Source: Massilia arenae (GTDB taxonomy: Bacteria; Pseudomonadota; Gammaproteobacteria; Burkholderiales; Burkholderiaceae_D). From it: 64,000 bases of DNA. The stretch's first letter is position 1; the number at the start of each line of letters is the position of its first letter. The stretch spans positions 124,001-188,000 of the forward strand of contig NZ_VPFD01000001.1 in the NCBI RefSeq assembly GCF_008014745.1, read 5' to 3'. A program made the position numbers and the translations under genes. Below are positions 52,089 to 62,897 of this stretch, piece by piece. The notes below the pieces were generated by a model. That model saw only the letters and a program-made list of their open reading frames with translations. It was not told the DNA's origin and ran no database searches.

Positions 52089-52524
52089 ACTCCCTTCACG
52101 CAAAAACCGCGCACTTTTCGGATAGTCGGCCGAATTTGTTGCACCATTTTCGTTCACGAAGCGATTTTTATCTTTCCTTCTTGACCAAAATGGTGCGGCG
52201 CGGTAAGGTGTCCCTCACGCTTTGCACCCCCAAGGCTTTTCCGTCATCCGGACCCGGCACACAAGGCCTCGTCCGTTGTGACACGCTTTCATTTGTAGGC
52301 AGTTTGCTCCGACCCGCGCCACAAGCGCGAGAGATGCGTAAGACCGCTACAAACACTCACGCTCAACGAGTTGCGCCCAGCGCCGGTGCGTAAGGACCCT
52401 ACGGTGTCCGAAACATCGACGTGCACGCAGAAAGTAGTCAAGCCTGAGGGTTGTCGCGCAAAGACGCATATCGTTAGGAACGGGCATCCGATCAATCTCC
52501 CATTGGGTTTTGAAAGGAATGTAC
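52089..52524. other. 436-bp leader region of the ilv operon
   Basis: No gene is seen between the ABC permease and ilvB. It contains a 10-bp perfect inverted repeat GCACCATTTT (52141-52150) / AAAATGGTGC (52187-52196) with a 36-bp spacer. The halves resemble NtrC sites (TGCACC-N5-GGTGCA). A frame at 52334 (MRKTATNTHAQR...) has no Ile/Leu/Val run, so a classic ilv attenuator leader peptide is not seen. Confidence 0.5.
52141..52196. promoter_or_regulatory. Inverted repeat in the ilv leader (NtrC-like half-sites)
   Basis: Perfect arms GCACCATTTT and AAAATGGTGC, 36 bp apart. They could be two degenerate NtrC sites or the stem of an RNA hairpin late in the ABC operon transcript. Seen by eye only. 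Confidence 0.35.
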
Positions 52525-54251
<1,727 letters not shown>

Positions 54252-54252
<1 letters not shown>

Positions 54253-54743
54253 TGCGACACATTATCTCAGTCCTCCTGGAGAACGAAGCCGGTGCGCTGT
54301 CGCGCGTGGTCGGCCTGTTCTCGGCGCGCGGCTACAACATCGAAACCCTGACCGTGGCCCCGACCGAAGACGCGACCCTGTCGCGCATGACGATCGTCAC
54401 TTCCGGTTCGGACGACATCATCGAGCAGATCACCAAGCACCTGAACCGCCTGATCGAGGTGGTGAAGGTGGTCGACCTGACCGAAGGCCAGCACATCGAG
54501 CGCGAGCTCATGCTGATCAAGGTGCGCGCGGTCGGCAAGGAGCGCGAAGAAATGAAGCGCACCGCCGACATCTTCCGCGGCCGCATCATCGATGTCACCG
54601 AAAAGACCTACACGATCGAGCTCACCGGCGCCAAGTCGAAGCTGGACGCCTTCATCGACTCGATCGACCGGGCTTCCATCCTCGAGACCGTCCGCACAGG
54701 CGGCTCGGGCATCGGACGCGGCGAACGCATCCTAAAAGTCTGA
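54252..54743 (+). CDS. ilvN: Acetolactate synthase, small regulatory subunit
   Basis: A 163-residue regulatory subunit that activates IlvB and gives valine feedback control. The ACT domain is at the N terminus (MRHIISVLLENEAGALSRVVGLFSARGYNIETLTVAPTED), followed by ERELMLIKVRA and the C-terminal half ending GIGRGERILKV. Length equals E. coli IlvH (163). The stop/start overlap TGATG with ilvB suggests coupled translation. The name ilvH would be equally valid. Confidence 0.96.
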
Positions 54744-54765
54744 CCAAATACGTGCTGAACCGTAG

Positions 54766-55854
<1,089 letters not shown>

Positions 55855-55866
55855 GTTTTTTGGCAC

Positions 55867-55889
55867 GGTAGCGCAGCGATTGCGCTACC
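55867..55889. repeat. Hairpin 3' of ilvC
   Basis: A 9-bp perfect stem GGTAGCGCA / TGCGCTACC with a GCGAT loop begins 12 nt after the ilvC stop. There is no U-tract, so it may protect the mRNA 3' end rather than terminate by itself. Confidence 0.5.
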
Positions 55890-55906
55890 CGGTCGGCAGC
55901 TTTAGC

Positions 55907-56012
55907 ACGTCGTCCCCGCGCAGGCGGGGACCCAAGTCCTCAGCAAACCACTTATATGAAATTAAGTGGCTACGCGAAGAAACTTGGGTCCCCGCCTGCG
56001 CGGGGACGACGT
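55907..56012. repeat. REP doublet (REPIN-like) inverted repeat, copy 2
   Basis: Two 31-nt arms (55907-55937 and 55982-56012) are perfect inverted copies. The 44-nt centre contains a second, nested inverted repeat CCACTTA / TAAGTGG. The core of 104 bp (55908-56011) has the same length and arm logic as the element at 893-996, with C/G swaps that preserve pairing (TTCCC to TCCCC, GGGAA to GGGGA). Confidence 0.78.
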
Positions 56013-56188
56013 TGTTTTAGGGAGTCGAGTAGAAGGCAATACGGTTCCTGATACTCCCCGGCTGTTACAAATTCGACCGTAAACCTACTCATTTGCAACT
56101 GTCCATTACAAAATCACGATGGAATCATTGTGATTGGTATCGTATAAGTGCTGTCAGACATCTGTCGCAACTTATAGGAGAACAATAA

Positions 56189-56959
56189 ATGGCCGTTTCT
56201 AAATCCCTCGTCGCCGCCGCCCTGGTCCTGGCCTTCAGCGCTGCCCAGGCGCAAAACCTGCCGTCGCCGGCCACCAGCGGCACCATGGTCGTGGTTCCGG
56301 CCTTCGGCGAAGTGAAGCACGCCAACGACCAGGCCACCGTCGTGTTCGCCGTCGAAGAGCACGACAAGGACAAGAATGCTGCCGCCGATCGCGTCAATCG
56401 CAAGATGAAGGAGGGCACCGAGATCGTGCGCCGCGCCGATCCGAATGCCGAACTCAAGACCCAGGGCTATTACACCTACCCGGTCTATCCGGAAGTGCCG
56501 CCGCAGCCGGTCGGCCGCACCACCCAGCAACCGGTCAAGCCGGTGCCGATCGCCTGGCGCGTCGGCCAGTACCTGGAAGTGAAGACCACTAACCTGGCTG
56601 CGCTGCCGAAGACCGCCGCCGCCGCCCAGAAGGTGCTGCAGATCAATGGCGTCAATTTTGGCCTGAGCCCTGAACTCCTGAAGCGCCTGGACGACCAACG
56701 CATCGCCGCAACCTACCAGAACCTGAACGAGCGCATCGTCTCGATCGCCAAGGCCATGGGCCGCCAGCCGACCGACGCCATGCTCGATACAGTCGACTTC
56801 GAAGGCTCGGGCAATTACGCGGGAGATGCCGCGGCGCCGCAGGCCATGATGATGCGCAGCGCCAAGCGCGAGATGGCCGACGAGATGTCGGAACCGAGCT
56901 TCGAACCGGGCGAAACCACGCTGCAAATGCGCGTGGTGGGCAAGGTCAAGTTCAAGTAA
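56189..56959 (+). CDS. SIMPL-domain (DUF541) periplasmic protein
   Basis: A 256-residue exported protein. The signal peptide is MAVSKSLVAAALVLAFSAAQAQ. The SIMPL domain shows the opening TMVVVPAFGEVKHANDQATVVFAVEEHDKDKNAAADRVNRKM, typical of the family, and a TQGYYTYPVY segment. The C terminus ends GETTLQMRVVGKVKFK. The function is poorly known; related proteins are linked to envelope stress. Upstream gap with repeats suggests it is monocistronic. Confidence 0.85.
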   Translation: MAVSKSLVAAALVLAFSAAQAQNLPSPATSGTMVVVPAFGEVKHANDQATVVFAVEEHDKDKNAAADRVNRKMKEGTEIVRRADPNAELKTQGYYTYPVYPEVPPQPVGRTTQQPVKPVPIAWRVGQYLEVKTTNLAALPKTAAAAQKVLQINGVNFGLSPELLKRLDDQRIAATYQNLNERIVSIAKAMGRQPTDAMLDTVDFEGSGNYAGDAAAPQAMMMRSAKREMADEMSEPSFEPGETTLQMRVVGKVKFK

Positions 56960-57089
56960 AAACTGGCTGTGTTCAAGTAAGCGCCAGGCAATCGCCAGTC
57001 GGGTTAGCGTAGTGTTTCGCTAACACGTGTCCCCACCTCTATAATGTGGGGGAACTGTCGCTCGGCGACTTACTTGAATACGAATCCTT

Positions 57090-57956
57090 ATGCCAACCTT
57101 TCCACGAAGAAGAACACCAGGGACAACGCCAAAGGGTCCACGATTTTCCCGCCTGAAAAAGCGTTTCGGCCGCCGCGCGGAAGACCGCCAGGCCGGCGAA
57201 CGTGGGCGCGGCATCTACCTGCTTCCCAACGCCTTCACCACCGCGGCCCTGTTCTGCGGCTTCTACGCCATCGTCATGGCAATGAACCAGCGCTTCGAGC
57301 ATGCCTGCTGGGCCGTGTTCATCGCCATGATCCTCGACGGCCTGGACGGACGCATCGCGCGCCTGACCAATACCCAGTCCGAGTTCGGCGCGCAATACGA
57401 CAGCCTGGCCGACATGGTCTCGTTCGGCGCCGCGCCGGCGCTGGTGATCTATGAATGGTCGCTGCGCGGCCTGGGCAAGCTGGGCTGGATCGCGGCCTTC
57501 ATCTACTGCGCCTGCGCGGCGCTGCGCCTGGCGCGCTTCAACACCAATATCCAGGTGGTGGACAAGCGCTTCTTCCAGGGCTTGCCGAGTCCGGCCGCCG
57601 CGGCGCTGGTGATCGGCTTCATCATGATGATGATCGACCCCGACATCAGCGTCAGTGCGCGCAAGGTGGATTGGGTGTCCTGGTGCATCGCCGTGTTCGC
57701 CGGCCTGACCATGGTGTCGAATGTACCGTTCTATAGTTTCAAAGACATCAATTTCAGGAAGTCGGTGCCGTTCATCGCGGTGTTCCTGATCGCGCTGGTG
57801 CTGGCGCTGCTGGCGATCGATCCGCCCAAGGTGCTGTGGCCGATCTTCGTGGTGTACGGGATGTCGGGCTACGCCGTGTATGTCTGGCAGAAGGCCAAGG
57901 GCAAGCCGGTCAGCATCATTCCGCTCGACGACGAGCCGGACGACGTGCGCCGCTGA
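57090..57956 (+). CDS. pssA: CDP-diacylglycerol--serine O-phosphatidyltransferase
   Basis: A 288-residue inner-membrane enzyme making phosphatidylserine from CDP-diacylglycerol and serine, the step leading to phosphatidylethanolamine. The CDP-alcohol phosphotransferase signature is complete: DGLDGRIARLTNTQSEFGAQYDSLADMV (DG-x2-AR-x8-G-x3-D-x3-D). About eight hydrophobic segments are visible. The N-terminal 40 residues are Arg/Pro-rich and cytosolic. The stop overlaps the next gene (TGATG). Confidence 0.96.
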   Translation: MPTFPRRRTPGTTPKGPRFSRLKKRFGRRAEDRQAGERGRGIYLLPNAFTTAALFCGFYAIVMAMNQRFEHACWAVFIAMILDGLDGRIARLTNTQSEFGAQYDSLADMVSFGAAPALVIYEWSLRGLGKLGWIAAFIYCACAALRLARFNTNIQVVDKRFFQGLPSPAAAALVIGFIMMMIDPDISVSARKVDWVSWCIAVFAGLTMVSNVPFYSFKDINFRKSVPFIAVFLIALVLALLAIDPPKVLWPIFVVYGMSGYAVYVWQKAKGKPVSIIPLDDEPDDVRR

Positions 57957-58885
57957 TGTCGCTGCCTGGCTGCCGTTCGCGCTTGACGAAGACGCTCGCC
58001 GTCGCCGCGGCGGCGCTCGCCATCCTGGTCCTGGCCGGCGCCCTGAGCGCCTGTTCGCCGCTCAGCCTGGTCAATGCGGTGTCGCCGGGCGGAACGGCGC
58101 GTTCCGTTGCGACGGCCGCCTTCGGTCCCGATCCGCGCCACGTGCTGTCGATCTACCGGCCTGCATCGGGCGCGAGCAAGGCGCCGGTGATCGTCTTCTT
58201 CTACGGCGGCAATTGGGTCAGTGGCGAGCGCGACGATTATGCCTTCGTCGGCCGTTCGCTGGCCAAGCGCGGATTCGTGGTGGTGATTCCCGATTATCGC
58301 CTGTATCCGCAGGCCAGCTATCCCGGCTTCCTGCACGATGGCGCGCGCGCATTGGTCTGGACCCAACGCCGGATCGCGGCCTATGGCGGCGATCCGAAAC
58401 GCCTGTTCGTCATGGGGCATAGCGCGGGCGCCTACAACGCGGCGATGCTGGCGCTCGATCCACGCTGGCTGCGCGAACAGGGGAGTAGCCCCAACATCCT
58501 GCGCGGCTGGATCGGCCTGGCCGGCCCGTATAACTTCTTGCCCGTCGAGAACGAGACCACGCGTCCCGTTTTCCATTACCCCGATACGCCGCGCGACTCG
58601 CAGCCGATCGCTCACGTCACGACCGGTGCGCCGCCGGCGCTGCTGATCGCCGCCCGCAACGACACGACGGTGAACCCGGAACGCAACACCGGCGCGCTCG
58701 CGGCCAGGATGCGCAACGCCGGCGTTCCCGTGCGCGAGGAGTACTACGACAACGTCAACCACGCCACCCTGGTGGCCACGCTATCATCCACGCTGAGCCG
58801 CCTGGCGCCAAGCCTGGACGCGGTCGAGGATTTCGTGCGCAGCGACGGCGGTCGACGCACCGCTCCGGCAGCTCCGGCAAAGTAG
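57956..58885 (+). CDS. Lipoprotein alpha/beta hydrolase (esterase)
   Basis: A 309-residue exported lipoprotein with signal peptide and lipobox LSAC (Cys about residue 33). The hydrolase domain has the oxyanion loop VIVFFYGGNWVSGERDDY, nucleophile Ser in GHSAGAYNAAM, Asp in LIAARNDTTVN and His in YYDNVNHATLV, typical of the hormone-sensitive-lipase/carboxylesterase branch. The start overlaps the pssA stop by one base, suggesting coupling; a role in lipid turnover is possible but not shown. Confidence 0.87.
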   Translation: MSLPGCRSRLTKTLAVAAAALAILVLAGALSACSPLSLVNAVSPGGTARSVATAAFGPDPRHVLSIYRPASGASKAPVIVFFYGGNWVSGERDDYAFVGRSLAKRGFVVVIPDYRLYPQASYPGFLHDGARALVWTQRRIAAYGGDPKRLFVMGHSAGAYNAAMLALDPRWLREQGSSPNILRGWIGLAGPYNFLPVENETTRPVFHYPDTPRDSQPIAHVTTGAPPALLIAARNDTTVNPERNTGALAARMRNAGVPVREEYYDNVNHATLVATLSSTLSRLAPSLDAVEDFVRSDGGRRTAPAAPAK

Positions 58886-58888
58886 CGC

Positions 58889-59374
58889 CTAGAAGCCGAA
58901 GCGGTCGCGCGGTTCGTACATCGGATCGGGACCATTCATCATCTGGCGCACGACGCCTTGCCCGTCGAAGTGAACGTGCATCAGCGAATTCCAGACGCCG
59001 GCTTCCTTGTAGCGATAGGACCAGACTTCATAATCCTTCATGGCGACATGCGATCGCTCGGCCGGACGACCGACGGTACGCAGCACCTGGTCCTTGTTTG
59101 CTCCATCGATTTTAATCGTGGCAAATTTCTCGCTCGTGAGCACTTGCTCGTATGAGAGCAGGCGGCCATCCGGGCCGAGGTGCGCCATCCAGGTGAATTG
59201 GCCCATGGGGCCGGTGGCGTATTCGAGCGTACGCGACGCGCCGTCGGCATACACCGCGGTTGGCATTCCCATCTTGGCTTGGATCACATCCTGCGTGTCG
59301 CCGGGGTTCGGCGGCGTGCGCATGGCGCATGCCGTCAGCAACAAGGTGGCGATGAATATTGTTGGTTTGATCAT
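58889..59374 (-). CDS. Small lipoprotein, SmpA/OmlA-like fold, paralog A
   Basis: A 161-residue lipoprotein with a very short signal and lipobox TLLLTACAM. The mature part has GDTQDVIQAKMGMPTAVYADGASRTLEYATGPMGQFTWMAHLGPDGRLLSYEQVLT, then AMKDYEVWSYRYKEAGVWNSLMHVHFDGQGVV. The repeated strand/helix pattern resembles the BamE/SmpA fold, but this is not certain. It is roughly 80% identical (hand count) to the gene just upstream (59397-59891) and follows it by 22 bp on the same strand, so the pair is a recent tandem duplication. Convergent with the esterase gene (3-bp gap). Confidence 0.75.
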   Translation of the reverse strand: MIKPTIFIATLLLTACAMRTPPNPGDTQDVIQAKMGMPTAVYADGASRTLEYATGPMGQFTWMAHLGPDGRLLSYEQVLTSEKFATIKIDGANKDQVLRTVGRPAERSHVAMKDYEVWSYRYKEAGVWNSLMHVHFDGQGVVRQMMNGPDPMYEPRDRFGF

Positions 59375-59396
59375 TGTGTTCTCATCGTCGCGGCAC

Positions 59397-59891
59397 TCAC
59401 CAGCTGCCGCGATCCTGTGGGTTGTACATGGGATCCGATGCATTCAGCATCTGGCGCACCACGCCTTGCCCGTCAAAATGGACGTGCATCAGTGAATTCC
59501 ACACGCCGGCTTCCTTGTAGCGATAGGACCATACCTCATAGTCGTGCATGGCGACGCGCGAGCGCTCGGCCGGATGGCCGAAGATGCGCAGCATGTCGTC
59601 CTTGGTCGCATGGTCGATTTTAACGGTGGCAAATTTCTCGCTTGTGAGGACTTGCTCGTAAGCGGTAAGGCGGCCATCCGGGCCCAGGTGCGCCATCCAG
59701 GTGTATTGACCCATGGGGCCGGTTGAATACTCGAGCGTGCGTTGCGCGCCGTCGGTGTAGACCGCGGTGGGCGCGCCCATCTTGAACTGGACCACGTCCT
59801 GCGGATCGCCAGGGGCGGGCGCCTGGCGGATGGCGCAAGCAGCCAGCAGCAGGGCGGTGGCCAGCGTTGTAGATTTGCTCATCTTGTTCAT
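59397..59891 (-). CDS. Small lipoprotein, SmpA/OmlA-like fold, paralog B
   Basis: A 164-residue lipoprotein with lipobox LLLAACAI. The mature sequence parallels paralog A block by block (GDPQDVVQFKMGAPTAVYTDGAQRTLEYSTGPMGQYTWMAHLG...). The function is unknown. The ATG at 59891 was chosen over a GTG nine bases upstream. The first gene of the pair; no promoter was identified with certainty. Confidence 0.75.
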   Translation of the reverse strand: MNKMSKSTTLATALLLAACAIRQAPAPGDPQDVVQFKMGAPTAVYTDGAQRTLEYSTGPMGQYTWMAHLGPDGRLTAYEQVLTSEKFATVKIDHATKDDMLRIFGHPAERSRVAMHDYEVWSYRYKEAGVWNSLMHVHFDGQGVVRQMLNASDPMYNPQDRGSW

Positions 59892-59998
59892 GATTGTCAC
59901 CTGTGTCGAGCTTGCCAGCCGGACGGGGTCCTGTCCAATCGCGGAAGGAAGATAGCAAACACTGGTTCGAGCCGGCGTTTTGCACTATACTAGCGGGT

Positions 59999-60015
59999 CT
60001 GTCCAATCCGGACAG
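59999..60015 (+). promoter_or_regulatory. Hairpin in the rpsO leader
   Basis: CTGTCC / GGACAG stem with a 5-nt loop, 8 bp after a TATACT -10-like box (59986-59991). It could be part of an S15 autoregulatory leader, which many rpsO genes have; its shape alone does not prove this. Confidence 0.35.
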
Positions 60016-60077
60016 GTATTTGATAACTCACGGTGCCTGGGGTTCCGACTCTTGCACCGCATGTGAAAGGTAACATC

Positions 60078-60347
60078 ATGTCGGTTGAAAACATCAACAA
60101 AGCCGCGATCATCGCGGACAACGCCCGTGGCGAAAAAGACACCGGTTCCCCAGAAGTGCAAGTTGCACTGCTGACCGCACGCATCAATGACCTGAACGGT
60201 CACTTCAAAGAGCACAAGAAGGATCACCACTCGCGCCGCGGCCTGATCATGATGGTCAACCGTCGTAAGAGCCTGCTGGCCTACCTGAAGAACAAAGACC
60301 TGAACCGTTACCGCGATCTGATCTCGAAACTGGGCCTGCGTAAGTAA
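60078..60347 (+). CDS. rpsO: 30S ribosomal protein S15
   Basis: An 89-residue primary 16S rRNA-binding protein of the small subunit platform. The sequence has the S15 signatures [49 protein letters not shown] and ends LGLRK. AAAGGTAAC precedes the ATG. It is followed by an intrinsic terminator and then pnp, the conserved rpsO-pnp order. Confidence 0.99.
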   Translation: MSVENINKAAIIADNARGEKDTGSPEVQVALLTARINDLNGHFKEHKKDHHSRRGLIMMVNRRKSLLAYLKNKDLNRYRDLISKLGLRK

Positions 60348-60380
60348 TTGCAAGCTTGCTTCAGACGGTTTAGTCAAAAA

Positions 60381-60414
60381 ATGCCTGCGCCAGGAATCTA
60401 GCGCGGGCATTTTT
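60381..60414 (+). terminator. Intrinsic terminator of rpsO
   Basis: A stem of ATGCCTGCGC with GCGCGGGCAT (one mismatch) and a 10-nt loop, preceded by A-run and followed by TTTTCG. It lies 34 bp after rpsO; partial readthrough into pnp is expected. Confidence 0.8.
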
Positions 60415-60442
60415 CGTTTTTGCGGTTTGTTTTTGCTGTAAA

Positions 60443-60458
60443 GGTTGCTAAGGCAACC
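60443..60458 (+). promoter_or_regulatory. Hairpin in the pnp leader
   Basis: GGTTGC / GCAACC stem with loop TAAG, 60 bp before the pnp ATG. In E. coli the pnp leader is cut by RNase III and then repressed by PNPase; a similar control is possible here but the short stem is not itself proof. Confidence 0.3.
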
Positions 60459-60519
60459 CGTGGTGAGAGGTGAACGACAGCTCCTGAAAATCTGTCGGTA
60501 AAATGAAAGGGATTACCCA

Positions 60520-62622
60520 ATGTTTAATAAAGTTACGAAAACCTTCCAGTACGGTCAACACACGGTCACCCTGGAAACGGGTGAAATCGCGCGCCAGGCA
60601 AGCGGCGCCGTCGTCGTGTCGGTCGAAGACACCGTCATCCTGGCAACCGTGGTTGCACGCAAGGACGCCAAGCCGGGCCAGGATTTCTTCCCGCTGACCG
60701 TCGACTACATGGAGAAAACGTACGCTGCGGGTAAGATCCCTGGCGGTTTCTTCAAGCGCGAAGGCCGTCCTTCCGAAAAAGAAACGCTGACCTCGCGCCT
60801 GATCGACCGTCCGATCCGTCCGCTGTTCCCGGAAGGCTACCTGAACGAAGTCCAGGTCATCATCCACGTGCTGTCGGTCAACCCTGAAATCGATCCGGAC
60901 ATCCCGGCGATGATCGGCGCGTCGGCTGCCCTGTGCATCGCCGGCATCCCGTTCGCCGGCCCGATCGGCGCCGCGCGCGTCGGCTACGCCAACGGCCAGT
61001 ACATCCTGAACCCGACCACCACCGAGCTGAAAACCTCGCAGATGGACCTGGTCGTGGCCGGTACCGAAACCGCCGTCCTGATGGTGGAATCGGAAGCCCA
61101 GCAACTGTCCGAAGAAGTCATGCTCGGCGCGGTCGTGTTCGGCCACGAGCAAATGAAGGCCGTGATCGACGCGATCCACGACCTGGTCGCCGAAGGCGGC
61201 AAGCCGGAAGTCGAATGGGCGCCGGCGCCAAAGAACGAAGAACTGATCGCCCGCGTTGGCGAACTGGCCGGCGCCAAGGTCCGTGACGCCTACCAGACCC
61301 GCGAAAAATCGGCGCGCCAGCAGAAGCTGAAGTCGCTGTCGTCGGAAGTGATGGCCGAGCTGTCGGCACAAGGCGTCGCCGCCGATGCTGGCGATGTCGG
61401 CAACATCCTGTTCGACATGGAAGCCAAGGTCGTGCGTTCGCAGATCCTGGACGGCGAGCCACGCATCGACGGTCGCGACACCCGCACCGTGCGTCCGATC
61501 TCGATCCGCTCGAGCGTCCTGCCGCGCACCCACGGCTCGGCCCTGTTCACCCGCGGCGAAACCCAGGCCCTGGTGGTCGCCACCCTCGGCACCGCCCGCG
61601 ACAGCCAGAAGATCGACGCGCTGATGGGCGAGTACACCGACGACTTCATGATGCACTACAACATGCCTCCGTTCGCCACCGGCGAAACCGGTCGCGTAGG
61701 CACCCCGAAGCGCCGCGAAGTCGGCCACGGCCGCCTGGCCAAGCGCGCGCTGATCGCTGCACTGCCTAACCCTGAAGACTTCAGCTACTCGGTGCGCCTG
61801 GTGTCGGAAATCACCGAGTCGAACGGTTCGTCGTCGATGGCGTCGGTCTGCGGCGGCTGCCTGGCGCTGATGGACGCCGGCGTGCCAATGAAAGCGCACG
61901 TGGCCGGTATCGCCATGGGCCTGATCAAGGAAGGCGGCAAGTTCGCGGTCCTGACCGACATCCTGGGCGACGAAGATCACCTGGGCGACATGGACTTCAA
62001 GGTGGCCGGCACCGCGCAAGGCATCACCGCGCTGCAGATGGACATCAAGATCCAGGGCATCACCAAGGAAATCATGCAAGTGGCGCTGGCGCAAGCCAAG
62101 GAAGGCCGCCAGCACATTCTGGGCGAAATGCAGAAGGCCATGCCAACCGTGAAGACCGAGCTGTCGGACTTCGCACCGCGCCTGATCACCATCCGCATCA
62201 ATCCTGAAAAGATCCGTGACGTGATCGGCAAGGGCGGCGCCGTCATCCGCGCGCTGACCGAAGAAACCGGCACCCAGATCGACATCAGCGATGAAGGCGT
62301 GGTCACCATCGCGTCGGTCGATGCCGCCGCCGGCCAGGAAGCCAAGCGCCGCATCGAAGAGCTGACCGCATCGGTCGAAGTGGGCAAGACCTACGACGGC
62401 ACCGTGTTGAAGCTCTTGGACTTCGGCGCGATCGTGCAGGTCATGCCAGGTAAAGACGGCCTGCTGCACATCTCGCAGATCGCCAACGAGCGCGTCAACG
62501 CCGTTGCCGACTACCTGAAAGAAGGCCAGCAAGTGCGCGTCAAGGTCCTTGAGACCGACGAGCGCGGTCGTCTGAAGCTGTCGATGAAGGCGGCCGATCC
62601 GGTTGAAGGCGCAGCGCAGTAA
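60520..62622 (+). CDS. pnp: Polynucleotide phosphorylase
   Basis: A 700-residue 3'-5' phosphorolytic exoribonuclease and degradosome component. Two RNase PH domains are present: the first begins [32 protein letters not shown], the second contains [43 protein letters not shown] and [19 protein letters not shown]. The C terminus has a KH domain ([23 protein letters not shown]) and an S1 domain ([33 protein letters not shown]). Length matches E. coli (711). Confidence 0.98.
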   Translation: MFNKVTKTFQYGQHTVTLETGEIARQASGAVVVSVEDTVILATVVARKDAKPGQDFFPLTVDYMEKTYAAGKIPGGFFKREGRPSEKETLTSRLIDRPIRPLFPEGYLNEVQVIIHVLSVNPEIDPDIPAMIGASAALCIAGIPFAGPIGAARVGYANGQYILNPTTTELKTSQMDLVVAGTETAVLMVESEAQQLSEEVMLGAVVFGHEQMKAVIDAIHDLVAEGGKPEVEWAPAPKNEELIARVGELAGAKVRDAYQTREKSARQQKLKSLSSEVMAELSAQGVAADAGDVGNILFDMEAKVVRSQILDGEPRIDGRDTRTVRPISIRSSVLPRTHGSALFTRGETQALVVATLGTARDSQKIDALMGEYTDDFMMHYNMPPFATGETGRVGTPKRREVGHGRLAKRALIAALPNPEDFSYSVRLVSEITESNGSSSMASVCGGCLALMDAGVPMKAHVAGIAMGLIKEGGKFAVLTDILGDEDHLGDMDFKVAGTAQGITALQMDIKIQGITKEIMQVALAQAKEGRQHILGEMQKAMPTVKTELSDFAPRLITIRINPEKIRDVIGKGGAVIRALTEETGTQIDISDEGVVTIASVDAAAGQEAKRRIEELTASVEVGKTYDGTVLKLLDFGAIVQVMPGKDGLLHISQIANERVNAVADYLKEGQQVRVKVLETDERGRLKLSMKAADPVEGAAQ

Positions 62623-62664
62623 TAAGCTGCAAGCAACGGAGCGGTTCGCCGCTCGATGAAAAAA

Positions 62665-62694
62665 CCGCCAGTGCGTGAGCCTGGCGGTTTTTTT
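62665..62694 (+). terminator. Intrinsic terminator of pnp
   Basis: CCGCCAG / CTGGCGG stem with 9-nt loop, preceded by six A and followed by seven T, 43 bp after the pnp stop. Confidence 0.93.
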
Positions 62695-62897
62695 ATTTGG
62701 CGTTCGCTATGTATGTTTTCGCACGGAACGGTTCGATTCCCGGTTCTATGCTGGGCTCGTGGATTGGATAAATACAAGCCACGGGACCGCAGACACCGGC
62801 GCCGGGAGGGCGATGGGCGCCGCTGTCGACAAGGATGATAGCAAGACCAGTCATGTCCTGCGGCCGGACCTGACCGGGCATGGGCACCACACGAATC

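Larger units (their letters stand above)
55855..56188. other. 334-bp intergenic gap with repeats
   Basis: No gene is seen between ilvC and the SIMPL gene. It holds a 9-bp hairpin (55867-55889) and the second REP doublet (55907-56012). The remaining 170 bp is AT-richer and leads into the ribosome-binding site TAGGAG before 56189. Confidence 0.7.

Noticed and set aside
52334..52393. Attenuator leader peptide for ilvB
   Set aside because: The reading frame has no cluster of Ile, Leu or Val codons and no following terminator hairpin.
60448..62532. 694-codon open frame opposite pnp
   Set aside because: Shadow of pnp; no motif and typical antisense composition.
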